From assembly GCA_021737975.1 (NCBI GenBank), contig JAIPCZ010000004.1:39102-103101 (forward strand): a stretch of DNA of 64,000 nt, read 5' to 3'. The notes beneath the pieces were generated by a model that was not told where the DNA came from, ran no database searches, and worked only from the letters and a program-made list of their open reading frames with translations. Numbering within the stretch: the stretch's first letter is position 1; each line of letters opens with the position of its first letter. The translations under genes and the position numbers were made by a program. Positions 41,497-54,154 of the stretch are shown one piece after another. The DNA is from Polaromonas sp. GTDB taxonomy: Bacteria; Pseudomonadota; Gammaproteobacteria; Burkholderiales; Burkholderiaceae_C.

Positions 41497-42738
41497 ATGA
41501 TCCCGATCCACCAAGAAACCACCTCAACGGATGCGCCTGTGACGACACGCGACATCCAGCACTACATGCGCCCCGGCACGCTGCAACTGGGCAGCCTGCC
41601 GCCCTTGTCGCTGTATGTGCATCTGCCCTGGTGCCTCAAAAAGTGCCCTTATTGCGACTTCAACTCGCATGAAATGCGCAGCGCAGAGCTGCCCGAGCAA
41701 CGCTACATCGACGCGCTGATGGCCGACCTGGAGGCCGCACTGCCGCTGATCTGGGGCCGCAGCGTCCAAACCGTGTTCATGGGCGGCGGCACGCCCAGCC
41801 TGTTCTCGCCACAAGCCATCGACCAGTTGCTGGCCGGCATCCGCGCCAGGGTTCGGCTGGCGCCGAACGCCGAAATCACGCTGGAAGCCAACCCCGGCAC
41901 GTTCGAGAAGCACCGCTTCAGGGCCTACCGTTCAGCCGGCGTCACACGCCTGTCGGTGGGGGTGCAAAGTTTCAACGACAATTTCTTGCGTGCGCTGGGC
42001 CGGGTCCATGACCGCGACCAGGCCATCGCGGCGGTCGAAGAGGCCGCGCAGGCGTTTGACACCTTCAACCTCGATTTGATGTACGCCCTGCCCGGCCAGA
42101 CGCTTGACGCTTTGCGCGCCGATGTCACCACCGCACTGGCGCTGGCACCCCGGCATGTGTCGATTTACCACCTCACCATCGAACCCAATACCTACTTCGC
42201 CAAGTTCCCGCCTGCTGCCGTGGAGGACGATCTGGCCGCCGACATGCTGGACCTGGTCACCGACATGACCGGTGCTGCGGGACTGCAAAGGTATGAGGTT
42301 TCGGCCTATGCCCTGCCTGGCCATGCGAGCGTGCACAACCTGAACTACTGGCAGTTTGGCGACTACCTGGGCTTGGGCGCAGGGGCCCATAGCAAGCTCA
42401 GCTTTGCCCACCGGGTCGTGCGCCAGGTGCGCGCCCGCAACCCCGAGCTTTACATGGCGCAGGCGCTGGCTGGGCAGTGCGTGGTGCAGGACTTCGACGT
42501 CAAGAGAGGCGAGTTGGCGTTTGAGTTCATGCTTAACGCGCTGCGACTGGCGGACGGCTTCGATACCGGTCTGTTTGCCGAGCGCACCGGCATGCCGCTG
42601 TCTGCCCTGCAGGCCGGGCTGCAACAGGCCCAAAGACAGGGATTGCTCACCGTGGACGGCACCCACGTCCGGCCCAGCGTGCGCGGCTTTGACTTTTTAA
42701 ACGATTTGCAGGCGCTGTTTTTGCCGGCCGCACGTTGA
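41497..42738 (+). CDS. hemW: HemW-like radical SAM protein (coproporphyrinogen III oxidase-like heme chaperone)
   Basis: LYVHLPWCLKKCPYCDFNSHE, VFMGGGTPSLFSPQAIDQLL; exact start uncertain (in-frame ATG at 41566). Confidence 0.92.
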   Translation: MIPIHQETTSTDAPVTTRDIQHYMRPGTLQLGSLPPLSLYVHLPWCLKKCPYCDFNSHEMRSAELPEQRYIDALMADLEAALPLIWGRSVQTVFMGGGTPSLFSPQAIDQLLAGIRARVRLAPNAEITLEANPGTFEKHRFRAYRSAGVTRLSVGVQSFNDNFLRALGRVHDRDQAIAAVEEAAQAFDTFNLDLMYALPGQTLDALRADVTTALALAPRHVSIYHLTIEPNTYFAKFPPAAVEDDLAADMLDLVTDMTGAAGLQRYEVSAYALPGHASVHNLNYWQFGDYLGLGAGAHSKLSFAHRVVRQVRARNPELYMAQALAGQCVVQDFDVKRGELAFEFMLNALRLADGFDTGLFAERTGMPLSALQAGLQQAQRQGLLTVDGTHVRPSVRGFDFLNDLQALFLPAAR

Positions 42739-42748
42739 TGCCACCGCC

Positions 42749-43165
42749 CTACCCGGGCTGGCGGCAGGCCCTGAGCAGGGTGACGCCGCCGTCTGAGGGC
42801 CTCCAAGCGGCCATGGGCTGGCAGCGGCCCTGCACACACACCTCGTAATCGGGGGTGAACTCCGAGCGGGTCAGGCGCAGTTCGGGCGGGGTGGTGATGG
42901 CGGGGGTGTATTGGTACCAACCCTGGCGCAACACCGCATCGGGCGGCGGCTCCATGCCGGCAGCCGAGCCGCGCACCCGGGCTTGTAGCGCGTGCAGCAG
43001 CGGCTGGCCACTCACAGCGTCAAGCAGCACCGCGTAGTCTTCTTCCCAGCGCACTTTTTCAATCGAGTGGGTCCAGGCCAGCGTGAATTCGGCCACCGGC
43101 ACAAAGACCACCGGGTTGCCCTGCAACGCGGCGGCGAGGCTGAGGCAGATGCCCAGTGGGGCCAT
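42749..43165 (-). CDS. DUF1850 domain-containing protein associated with TRAP transporter
   Basis: FTLAWTHSIEKVRWEEDYAV; adjacent to TAXI-TRAP permease. Confidence 0.8.
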   Translation of the reverse strand: MAPLGICLSLAAALQGNPVVFVPVAEFTLAWTHSIEKVRWEEDYAVLLDAVSGQPLLHALQARVRGSAAGMEPPPDAVLRQGWYQYTPAITTPPELRLTRSEFTPDYEVCVQGRCQPMAAWRPSDGGVTLLRACRQPG

Positions 43166-43179
43166 GTGTCAGGCCGAGC

Positions 43180-45201
<2,022 letters not shown>

Positions 45202-45224
45202 CTCGCGGAAATCCGAAACAAAAA

Positions 45225-45244
45225 CGGCCCCAGAAACGGGGCCG
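45225..45244 (-). terminator. Stem-loop with U-tract between TAXI substrate-binding gene and permease gene
   Basis: Minus strand CGGCCCC-GTTTCT-GGGGCCG followed by TTTTTGTTTCGG. Confidence 0.75.
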
Positions 45245-45262
45245 CAGGATGGCGCAGTCCGT

Positions 45263-46219
45263 TTACTTGATCAAGCCCACTTCCTTGTAGTACCTGGCGG
45301 CACCCGGGTGCAGGGGAATGGGCATGCCCTTGATGGCATTCTCGCGCTTGATGACCTTGGCTGCGTTGTGGGCCGCGTACAAGGTGTCGATGTTGTCGTA
45401 CATGGTCTTGGTCATCTGGTAGGCGAGCTCATCGGACACACCCGAATGGGTCACCAGAAAGTTGGGGATGGCCGCTGTGGCGACATCGACGGTTTGGCCG
45501 GCGTAAGTGTTGGCCGGGATGATGGTGGCCTGGTAAGCCTCGTCACCGACCTTCTTCACCACATCAGCAGGCACCGGAATCACCACGATCTTGATCGAGG
45601 TCGCCAAGTCGCGGATCGAGGCCACGCCCAGGCCGGCGGACTGCAAGGTGGCATCGAGCTGGCGGTTTTTCATCAGTTCGACCGATTCGCCAAACGGCAA
45701 ATACTCCACTTTTCCGAGGTCGGCATATGTCAGGCCGGCGGCCTTCAGGATGGCACGGGCGTTGAGTTCGGTGCCCGATTTGGCGGCCCCCACCGAAATG
45801 CGTTTGCCCTTGAGATCAGCCAGGGTCTTGATGCCGGAGTCGGCATTGGCCACGATCTGAATGTAGTTGTTGTAGGTGGCAGACAGGCCACGCAGTTTGT
45901 CGAGCTTGGTCTTGAAACCGGCCTCGACATCACCCTTCCAGGCATCCGACACCGAATCTGCCAGCGATAGCGCCAGCTCACCACGGCCCGCCTGCAGCAG
46001 GTTGAGGTTTTCTGCCGAGGCCTTGGTGACCTGAGCGGTGGAGCGCGCGTCGGGAATGGCTTTGGCGTAAATTTGCGACAAAGCCACGCCCAGCGGGTAA
46101 TAAACCCCGCTCTGGCCGCCGGTGAGCACGTTGACGAATTGTTGTTGTGCCAGCGCGTTGCTGCCGGCGAGGGCAACCCCCAGGCTCAAGGCCAGGGTGA
46201 TTTTCTTGATAAGACGCAT
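45263..46219 (-). CDS. TAXI family TRAP transporter solute-binding protein
   Basis: Signal peptide; FVNVLTGGQSGVYYPLGVALSQIY. Confidence 0.93.
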   Translation of the reverse strand: MRLIKKITLALSLGVALAGSNALAQQQFVNVLTGGQSGVYYPLGVALSQIYAKAIPDARSTAQVTKASAENLNLLQAGRGELALSLADSVSDAWKGDVEAGFKTKLDKLRGLSATYNNYIQIVANADSGIKTLADLKGKRISVGAAKSGTELNARAILKAAGLTYADLGKVEYLPFGESVELMKNRQLDATLQSAGLGVASIRDLATSIKIVVIPVPADVVKKVGDEAYQATIIPANTYAGQTVDVATAAIPNFLVTHSGVSDELAYQMTKTMYDNIDTLYAAHNAAKVIKRENAIKGMPIPLHPGAARYYKEVGLIK

Positions 46220-46419
46220 GGGGTTCGATCTCCAGTGGGTAAGCTGTGAAAAAAAATCAGTGTGGTCTTATTGTTGCCCGGATCGGCGCCCCTGTATGCT
46301 GGTGTTTTCCCCCAGACCGCGCGCTTATTTTTCTGGCCCGCTGCCCGAGGCTGCCACGCTCGTAAATCAAGTACGATTCCCAGCCTGAAATCAAGCGAAA
46401 TCACACCACGAGACGGTTT

Positions 46420-47703
46420 ATGACAACACCCCATGCGCCCGATGCCACCGAGACCCTGGGTTGGCAGGCCAAACAAGCTTCCGCGCTAATGGCCAAAGCG
46501 CCCGCCGCGACCCGGAACGCGGCGCTGCGCAAACTCGCCGAACTCCTGCGCGCCAATGTGGATGCGCTGCAGGTCGACAACGCCCAAGACCTTGAGCGCG
46601 CTCTGGCCGCGGGCCTGGCCGCCCCCATGGTGGACCGGCTCAAACTCAGCCCCAAGGTGATCGAGACCTGCGCCCAGGGCTGCGAGCAACTGGCCGCCAT
46701 GGCCGACATCATTGGCGAAATCACCGCCCTGCGCCAGCAACCCAGCGGCATCCGCGTGGGCCAGATGCGCGTGCCCATTGGTGTTTTTGGCATGATCTTC
46801 GAGAGCCGCCCCAACGTCACCATCGAAGCCGCCAGTCTTAGTATCAAGAGCGGCAATGCCTGCATCCTGCGTGGCGGCTCGGAGGCCATCGACTCGAACA
46901 AGGCGCTGGCCCGGCTGGTGCAACAGGCGCTGATCGACTCCGGACTGCCCGTCCATGCGGTGCAACTGGTGCAAACCACCGACCGCGCCGTGGTGGGCGA
47001 GCTCATCACCATGCCGCAGTATGTGGATGTGATCATTCCGCGCGGCGGCAAGGGCCTCATCGAGCGCATCAGCCGGGATGCCAAAGTACCGGTCATCAAG
47101 CACCTGGACGGCAATTGCCACACCTACGTCGACGACCCCTGCGACCTGGCCATGGCCGTCAGGGTCGCCGACAACGCCAAAACCAGCAAATACAGCCCCT
47201 GCAATGCCACAGAGAGCCTGCTGGTGGCACGCGGCGTCGCGGCTCAATTTTTGCCTTTGATTGGCGCGATTTATGCCGCCAAGGGGGTCGAGATGCGCTG
47301 CGACCCCGAAGCCCTGGCCTTGCTGAAGGCCTGCCCCGACAGGATGGTGCTGCAGCCCGCGCTCGAGGCCGATTGGTACGAGGAATACCTGGCCCCCATC
47401 ATCAGCATCAAGGTGGTGGCCGGTGTGGATGAGGCCATTGGCCACATCAACCGGTACTCAAGCCACCACACCGATGCCATCCTCACGCGTGACCACATGC
47501 ACGCGCAGCAGTTTCTGCGCGAGGTCGATTCGGCCAGCGTCATGGTCAATACCAGCACCCGCTTTGCCGACGGCTTTGAATACGGCCTGGGAGCCGAAAT
47601 TGGTATCAGCACCGACAAGTTTCACGCCCGCGGACCAGTCGGCATCGAGGGCCTGACCTCGCTCAAATACGTGGTTCTGGGCGAAGGTGAAGTGCGCGGC
47701 TGA
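46420..47703 (+). CDS. proA: Glutamate-5-semialdehyde dehydrogenase
   Basis: [39 protein letters not shown]; 427 aa. Confidence 0.96.
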   Translation: MTTPHAPDATETLGWQAKQASALMAKAPAATRNAALRKLAELLRANVDALQVDNAQDLERALAAGLAAPMVDRLKLSPKVIETCAQGCEQLAAMADIIGEITALRQQPSGIRVGQMRVPIGVFGMIFESRPNVTIEAASLSIKSGNACILRGGSEAIDSNKALARLVQQALIDSGLPVHAVQLVQTTDRAVVGELITMPQYVDVIIPRGGKGLIERISRDAKVPVIKHLDGNCHTYVDDPCDLAMAVRVADNAKTSKYSPCNATESLLVARGVAAQFLPLIGAIYAAKGVEMRCDPEALALLKACPDRMVLQPALEADWYEEYLAPIISIKVVAGVDEAIGHINRYSSHHTDAILTRDHMHAQQFLREVDSASVMVNTSTRFADGFEYGLGAEIGISTDKFHARGPVGIEGLTSLKYVVLGEGEVRG

Positions 47704-47752
47704 GCCATGCGACCGCGCGTAAAATCAAGGCCAACACTATGCAAGGTCTCCT

Positions 47753-49048
47753 ATGGTTCCGCACCTGATCACCGCCCTGACGGGCCCCATCAATGAGTTG
47801 GAGCAGCGCGTGCTGGACTCCATGCCCGCCATCGAGCGCTGGTTCCGGCTGGAGTGGATGGAGCACACCCCCCCGTTTTACAGCTCGGTGGACGTGCGCA
47901 ACGCCGGCTTCAAACTGGCCCCGGTGGACACCAACCTGTACCCCGGTGGCTGGAACAACCTCACCGCGGAAATGCTGCCGCTGGCGGTGCAGGCCGCCAT
48001 GGCAGCGATCGAGAAAATTTGCCCGGAAGCGCGCAACCTGCTGGTGATCCCGGAGAACGGCCAGCCGAGCAGTTTTTACCTCGCCAACCTGGCCCAGTTG
48101 CAGCGCATTTTCAACATGGCTGGTCTCAATGTGCGGCTCGGCTCCATTGACCCTGCCATCAAGAAAAACACCGCTTTCGAGCTGCAAAACGGCGACAAGG
48201 TCACGCTGGAGCCGGTCATTCGCAGCAAGCGCCGTCTCGGTCTCAAAGACTTTGACCCCTGCACCATCCTGCTCAACAACGACCTGAGCGCCGGTGTGCC
48301 CGGCATTCTGGAAGAAACTTACGAGCAATACCTGCTGCCACCGTTACACGCGGGCTGGCCCACCCGGCGCAAGAGCACGCACTTCAAATGCTACGAGGAG
48401 GTGTCCAAGCGACTGGGCAAATTGCTGGGGGTGGACCCCTGGTTGATTCACCCGCTGTTTGACCGCTGCGAAAACGTCAACCTGGACCAGAGCAACGGCT
48501 TTGACTGCCTGCAAACCCAGGTCGACAGCGTTCTGACCCGTGTCAAGCGCAAATACAAAGAGTACGGCATCAAGGAAAAACCGTTTGTGGTGGTCAAAGC
48601 CGACCACGGCACCCACGAGTTGGGCATCGTCACCATCCGCGACACCAAGGACATGCAGGCCCTTCAGGAACGCATCCAGAGCCTGAACAAGGGTCGCAAA
48701 TCACCCTTTCTACCGCACGATTTCATGGTGCAGGAGGGTGTGCTGACGCAGGAGCGGGTCAACGACGCAGTGGCTGAACCGGTGGTCTACATGATGGACC
48801 GCTATGTCGTCGGCGGTTTCTACCGGGTGCACGCCGGTCGCGGCATCGACGAGAACCTGAACGCCCCCGGCGCCGGCTACGTGCCGCTGGCTTTCGAGCA
48901 CAGCACCCAGTTGCCCCAGCCAGGCGTCAAACCCGGCGCCAGTGTGCCCAATCGTTTTTACATGTACGGTGTCATCGGGCGCCTGGCCATGCTGGCGGCC
49001 AGTTATGAACTCGAAGCCACCGATCCGGAGGCCCAGGATTTCGAATAG
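47753..49048 (+). CDS. gshA: Glutamate--cysteine ligase (proteobacterial GshA of ~430 aa)
   Basis: NAGFKLAPVDTNLYPGGWNNL; neighbour of gshB. Confidence 0.9.
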   Translation: MVPHLITALTGPINELEQRVLDSMPAIERWFRLEWMEHTPPFYSSVDVRNAGFKLAPVDTNLYPGGWNNLTAEMLPLAVQAAMAAIEKICPEARNLLVIPENGQPSSFYLANLAQLQRIFNMAGLNVRLGSIDPAIKKNTAFELQNGDKVTLEPVIRSKRRLGLKDFDPCTILLNNDLSAGVPGILEETYEQYLLPPLHAGWPTRRKSTHFKCYEEVSKRLGKLLGVDPWLIHPLFDRCENVNLDQSNGFDCLQTQVDSVLTRVKRKYKEYGIKEKPFVVVKADHGTHELGIVTIRDTKDMQALQERIQSLNKGRKSPFLPHDFMVQEGVLTQERVNDAVAEPVVYMMDRYVVGGFYRVHAGRGIDENLNAPGAGYVPLAFEHSTQLPQPGVKPGASVPNRFYMYGVIGRLAMLAASYELEATDPEAQDFE

Positions 49049-49121
49049 GTGGCGTTTCTGACGCAAAATAGCGGCCTCACATGACACGGAGCCCGGCGGC
49101 CCAAGGCCCCCGGGTGACTAT

Positions 49122-50990
49122 TTGGCAACATCTCAATCGTCGCTTCGCGCGCTCACTCTGGGCGCCATCGGTGTGGTTTATGGCGACATCGGCACCAGTG
49201 TGCTGTACGCCGTCAAGGAAGTCTTTGGCGCGGGCCATGTGCCCTTCACCGTAGACAACGTGATGGGCGTCATGTCAATCTTCTTCTGGACGCTCACCGT
49301 CATCATTTCCTTGAAATACGTGACTCTGGTACTGCGCGCCGACAACAACGGCGAGGGCGGTCTGGTCGCCATGCTGGCGCTGGCTTCCCAGTCGGTCAAG
49401 GACAAGCCCAAGCTGCGCCGGGTGCTCCTGCTGGTGGGCATTTTTGGCACCTGCCTGTTTTACGGCGATGGCGTGATCACCCCGGCAATCTCGGTGCTGT
49501 CTGCCGTCGAAGGCCTGGAGGTGGTGTCGCCCAACTTCAAGAAGGCGGTGATTCCGCTCACGCTGGTGATTTTGTTCGGTCTGTTTGCCGTGCAGAAGCG
49601 CGGCACGGCCGATATCGGCAAATTTTTTGGCCCGATCACGCTGGTCTGGTTCATCACCATTGCCGTGCTGGGCGTGTCGCACATCGTGCACAACCCCGAA
49701 ATCCTGCAGGCCCTGAGCCCGCACCATGCGCTGGCCTTCATGTGGGCGGAGCCGCTCACCACCTTCATCATCCTGGGAGCCGTCGTGTTGTGTGTGACCG
49801 GTGGCGAGGCCCTCTATGCGGACATGGGCCATTTTGGGAAAAAACCGATCCGACTGGCCTGGTTTTTCATTGTCATGCCTTGCCTGACCTTGAACTATTT
49901 TGGCCAAGGGGCCTTGCTGCTGAGCAACCCGGAAGCTGTCAAGAATCCATTTTTCATGATGGCACCAGCCTGGGCCCTGATCCCGATCGTCTGCCTGGCC
50001 ACCCTGGCAACGGTGATTGCCTCGCAGGCCCTGATCACGGGCGCGTTTTCGGTCACCAAGCAGGTGATTCAACTGGGCTATTTGCCGCGCTTTCAAATCT
50101 GGCACACCAGCATCAAGGAAACCGGCCAAATCTTCATGCCCTTTGTCAATTGGGGCCTGTTTGTGCTGATTGTGCTGGCGGTCTTGTTGTTCAGGTCATC
50201 GAGCAACCTGGCCGCAGCCTACGGCATTGCCGTGACACTCGACATGCTGATCACCACGGTGCTGACGTTTTTTGTGATCCGTTATGCCTGGCACTACCCC
50301 TTGGCGCTGTGTGTGGCTGCCACCGGCCTGTTTTTTGTGGTCGACCTGGCATTTTTCTCCTCCAACCTGCTCAAGCTGTTCGAGGGTGGCTGGTTTCCCC
50401 TGCTGATCGCTGCAGGTGTCTTCACCCTGATGCTGACCTGGAAAGATGGGCGGCGCCTGCTGAACAAGAAATTGGAGGCCGACGCCATTGACCTGGGCAG
50501 CTTTCTGGATGCCGTGTTTGTCAGCCCGCCCGTGCGCGTGGCCGGCACGGCCGTATTTTTGACGGCGGCCCCGGGCACGGTGCCCAATGCCATGTTGCAC
50601 AACCTCAAACACAACAAGGTGCTGCACGAGGCCAACCTGTTTGTCACCGTGGTCAACCACGAGGTGCCGTGGATTGGCATGGACAAGCGCCTGAGCATCG
50701 AGTCGCTCGGGCATGACTGCTGGCAGGTGGTGGTGAACTATGGCTTCAAGAACGACCCGGATTTGCCCAAGGCCTTGCTGCAGATGCGCGGCCGCGGTTG
50801 TGACTTGGACCCCATGACCACCAGTTATTTCCTCTCTCGCGACACGGTGGTGCCCACCATTGGCAGTGGCATGGCGCCATGGCGCGAGAAACTCTTCGCC
50901 CAGATGCACCTCAACGCCAGCGGCGCGGCAGACTTCCTGAACCTGCCGAGCAACTCGGTGGTGGAGTTGGGCAGCAAGATTGAAATTTAA
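49122..50990 (+). CDS. kup: Kup family low-affinity potassium transporter
   Basis: [34 protein letters not shown]; apparent TTG start. Confidence 0.95.
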   Translation: MATSQSSLRALTLGAIGVVYGDIGTSVLYAVKEVFGAGHVPFTVDNVMGVMSIFFWTLTVIISLKYVTLVLRADNNGEGGLVAMLALASQSVKDKPKLRRVLLLVGIFGTCLFYGDGVITPAISVLSAVEGLEVVSPNFKKAVIPLTLVILFGLFAVQKRGTADIGKFFGPITLVWFITIAVLGVSHIVHNPEILQALSPHHALAFMWAEPLTTFIILGAVVLCVTGGEALYADMGHFGKKPIRLAWFFIVMPCLTLNYFGQGALLLSNPEAVKNPFFMMAPAWALIPIVCLATLATVIASQALITGAFSVTKQVIQLGYLPRFQIWHTSIKETGQIFMPFVNWGLFVLIVLAVLLFRSSSNLAAAYGIAVTLDMLITTVLTFFVIRYAWHYPLALCVAATGLFFVVDLAFFSSNLLKLFEGGWFPLLIAAGVFTLMLTWKDGRRLLNKKLEADAIDLGSFLDAVFVSPPVRVAGTAVFLTAAPGTVPNAMLHNLKHNKVLHEANLFVTVVNHEVPWIGMDKRLSIESLGHDCWQVVVNYGFKNDPDLPKALLQMRGRGCDLDPMTTSYFLSRDTVVPTIGSGMAPWREKLFAQMHLNASGAADFLNLPSNSVVELGSKIEI

Positions 50991-51003
50991 TTAGGACCCC
51001 CGA

Positions 51004-51969
51004 ATGAACCTGTTATTCATCGCCGACCCGCTTGAATCCTTCAAAATTTACAAGGACAGCACCTTTGCCATGATGCGCGAGGCCCAGGCTCGTGGCCATG
51101 TCTTAAGCGTCTGCGAGCCCAGGGACATCATGTGGCAACGCGGCGAGCCGGTCACCGCCTTTGTGCGCGACGTCACGCTCACCGGCGACCCCCTGCACTG
51201 GTTCAGCGCCGCCCAGCACAAGCCCGATGAGCGCGGTCAGGCGCTCAGGGACTTCGACGCGGTGGTGATGCGCAAGGACCCGCCGTTCGACAGTGAATTT
51301 TTCTACGCCACACACCTGCTGGAGCAGGCCGAGCGCGAGGGCGCAAAAGTCTTCAACAAACCGCGAGCCCTGCGCGACCACCCGGAAAAGCTGGCGATTC
51401 TGGAATGGCCCCAGTTCATCGGCCCGACCCTGGTCACACGCGATGCGCAGGACATCCGGCGCTTTCACGCCGAACACCAGGACATCATCCTCAAGCCGCT
51501 CGACGGCATGGGCGGCACGGGCATTTTCCGCGTCAAGGCCGACGGTCTCAATTTGGGCGCCATCATCGAAACGCTGAACCGGGACGGCGCCCAGACCGTG
51601 ATGGTGCAAAAATTCCTGCCCGCCATTGCCGAGGGCGACAAACGCATCCTGGTGATCGGTGGCCAGCCCGTGCCCTATTGCCTGGCGCGTATTCCGCAAG
51701 GTGGCGAGGTGCGCGGTAACTTGGCCGTTGGCGGCAAGGGCGTGGCGCAACCCATCAGCGTGCGCGACCGGGCCATCGCCGAGGCCATTGGCCCGGTGCT
51801 GGCCGACCGCGGTTTGCTGCTGATAGGCCTGGACGTGATTGGCGACAGCCTGACCGAGATCAACGTCACCAGCCCGACCTGTTTCCAGGAGATTTTTGAC
51901 CAGACCGGCTTTGACGTGGCCGCCATGTTCGTGCAGGCGCTCGAGGCAGCGGCCCAGCGCCCGTCCTGA
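51004..51969 (+). CDS. gshB: Glutathione synthetase
   Basis: FIADPLESFKIYKDSTFAMM, ILKPLDGMGGTGIFRV. Confidence 0.96.
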   Translation: MNLLFIADPLESFKIYKDSTFAMMREAQARGHVLSVCEPRDIMWQRGEPVTAFVRDVTLTGDPLHWFSAAQHKPDERGQALRDFDAVVMRKDPPFDSEFFYATHLLEQAEREGAKVFNKPRALRDHPEKLAILEWPQFIGPTLVTRDAQDIRRFHAEHQDIILKPLDGMGGTGIFRVKADGLNLGAIIETLNRDGAQTVMVQKFLPAIAEGDKRILVIGGQPVPYCLARIPQGGEVRGNLAVGGKGVAQPISVRDRAIAEAIGPVLADRGLLLIGLDVIGDSLTEINVTSPTCFQEIFDQTGFDVAAMFVQALEAAAQRPS

Positions 51970-51970
51970 C

Positions 51971-54142
51971 GTGAGTTTCCCCGCAACACAGTCCGCACCA
52001 CCCACCGGCCTGAACCTGGCTCAGCAGGAAGCCGTGAACTTCATGCACGGCCCCTGCCTGGTGCTGGCCGGCGCCGGCTCGGGCAAGACGCGCGTCATCA
52101 CCCACAAGATCGGACGTCTGATCCAGTCGGGGGTGGCGGCCAAAAACATCTTCGCCATCACCTTCACCAACAAGGCCGCCGCCGAGATGCGCGAACGCGC
52201 CCGGGGGCTGATCGGCAAGGCGGCGAAAGACGCGGCCATCTGCACCTTTCACGCCCTGGGGGTGCGCCTGCTGCGCGAGGACGGCGCGGTGCTGGGCCTC
52301 AAGCCCCAGTTTTCGATTCTCGACAGCGACGACGTCAACAGCATCCTGAAAGATGCCGGCGGCAGTGTTGATGCCGCCACGGCGCGCAGCTGGCAATGGA
52401 CCATCAGCCTGTGGAAAAACCAGGGCATGAACTCGGCCGCGGCGCTGGCGGCAGCCGGCAACGACTCAGAACGCATCATCGCGCGTGTGATGGCGCACTA
52501 TGAGGAACGGCTCACCGCCTACCAGAGCGTCGACTTTGACGACCTGATCAGCCTGCCGCTGAAACTGCTGCAGAACCACGATTCGGTGCGGCAAAAATGG
52601 CAGGCCCGGGTCGGGCACATTTTGGTGGACGAGTACCAGGACACCAACGCCACCCAGTACGAGTTGCTCAAGCTGCTGGTGGGCGGCAAGGACCCGGCCC
52701 AGGCGCGCTTTACTGCGGTGGGCGACGACGACCAGTCCATCTACGGCTGGCGCGGCGCCACACTCGACAACCTGAAGAAACTGCCGCTTGACTTCCCGGC
52801 GCTCAGGGTCATCAAGCTGGAGCAGAACTACCGCTCCACCGGCGCCATTTTGCAGGCTGCCAACAACGTGATTGGCCCCAACCCCAAGCTTTACCCAAAG
52901 AACCTGTGGAGCGACCTGGGCGTTGGCGAGCCGGTGCGGGTGGTCGATGCCGACACCGAAGAACACGAAGCCGAGCGCACCGTGGCGCGCATCCAGAGCC
53001 TGCGCGCCAGCGGCCTGAACCAGGCCGGGCCGCAATTCAAGGAGTTCCGCGACTTTGCCGTGCTCTACCGCGCCAATCACCAGGCCAAGACGTTCGAGAA
53101 GGCGCTGCGTAAGGCAGCCATTCCGTACAAGGTCTCAGGGGGAACGAGCTTTTTTGACCGGGCGGAAATCAAGGACCTGTGCGCCTGGTTTCGCTTGTGG
53201 ATCAACAACAACGACGACCCGGCGTTTCTGCGCGCCGTGACCACACCCAAACGCGGCATTGGCCACCAGACGCTCGCGCACCTGGGCGACTTTGCCACCA
53301 AGTACCGGGTCAGCATGTTCGAGGCGCTGTTTTCCAGCAGTCTGGGCAGCGTGATTTCGGGCAAGGCGCTGGGCAGCCTGCACGAGTTTGGCCGCGAGAT
53401 CAACGACCTCGAATTCCGCGCCCGCCAGACGCTCGGGGCCGAGGCCGCCAAAACCTTTTTGCTCGACTGGCTCAAGGACATCGGCTTCGAGAAATACCTG
53501 CTCGACGGCGAGGACAGCGAGAAAGTGGCTGCGGCGCGCTGGGGCAATGTGCTGGACTTTTGCGACTGGATGAGCGGGCGCTGTGGTGGCCAGATTGACG
53601 ATGCGGCCGGTGTGAGCACGGCCGGCGAGGTCAAGTCGCTGCTCGAAGTGGCGCAAACCGTGTCGCTGCTGTCCACCATCAGCGAACGCGAGACCGATCA
53701 GAACGTGGTCACCTTGTCGACCCTGCACGCCTCCAAGGGGCTCGAATGGCCGCATGTGATGCTGGTCGGCGTGACCGAGGGCATGCTACCTTTCAAGCTG
53801 CGCGACAACCCCGACGACCTGCCTGCGGGCAACGCGTCAAGCGCGCTGCGTGCGGCCGCACAGGAGGCCGCCAGCGCCACCCTGACCACGCATTTGCAGG
53901 AAGAACGCCGCCTGATGTACGTGGGCATCACCCGCGCCCAGCGCAGCCTGGCCGTGAGTTGGACGCGCAAACGCAAAAAGGGGCGTGAGATGGTGGCCGC
54001 CCAGCCCAGCCGCTTCATCTCCGAGATGGGACTGGACCAGAACACGGTGAAAGAAGACCCACGAGAAAAGCTCAAGGCCCTGCGCGCCGAGTTTGCGCAG
54101 AAGGCGCTGGACGGGGCGGCGGCGCGGGCGCTGGTGCGCTGA
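51971..54142 (+). CDS. rep: UvrD/Rep family ATP-dependent DNA helicase
   Basis: LAGAGSGKTRVITHKIGRLI, VDEYQDTNATQYELLK, VTLSTLHASKGLEW; GTG start. Confidence 0.93.
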   Translation: MSFPATQSAPPTGLNLAQQEAVNFMHGPCLVLAGAGSGKTRVITHKIGRLIQSGVAAKNIFAITFTNKAAAEMRERARGLIGKAAKDAAICTFHALGVRLLREDGAVLGLKPQFSILDSDDVNSILKDAGGSVDAATARSWQWTISLWKNQGMNSAAALAAAGNDSERIIARVMAHYEERLTAYQSVDFDDLISLPLKLLQNHDSVRQKWQARVGHILVDEYQDTNATQYELLKLLVGGKDPAQARFTAVGDDDQSIYGWRGATLDNLKKLPLDFPALRVIKLEQNYRSTGAILQAANNVIGPNPKLYPKNLWSDLGVGEPVRVVDADTEEHEAERTVARIQSLRASGLNQAGPQFKEFRDFAVLYRANHQAKTFEKALRKAAIPYKVSGGTSFFDRAEIKDLCAWFRLWINNNDDPAFLRAVTTPKRGIGHQTLAHLGDFATKYRVSMFEALFSSSLGSVISGKALGSLHEFGREINDLEFRARQTLGAEAAKTFLLDWLKDIGFEKYLLDGEDSEKVAAARWGNVLDFCDWMSGRCGGQIDDAAGVSTAGEVKSLLEVAQTVSLLSTISERETDQNVVTLSTLHASKGLEWPHVMLVGVTEGMLPFKLRDNPDDLPAGNASSALRAAAQEAASATLTTHLQEERRLMYVGITRAQRSLAVSWTRKRKKGREMVAAQPSRFISEMGLDQNTVKEDPREKLKALRAEFAQKALDGAAARALVR

Positions 54143-54154
54143 AAGGAAAACAAC

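Noticed and set aside
41031-41555. 174-aa minus-strand ORF and 110-aa plus-strand ORF (41140-41472) across the rdgB-hemW gap
   Set aside because: Both read through the hairpin elements, so repeated peptides such as YWGTRN reflect the repeat; more likely structured non-coding DNA than protein.
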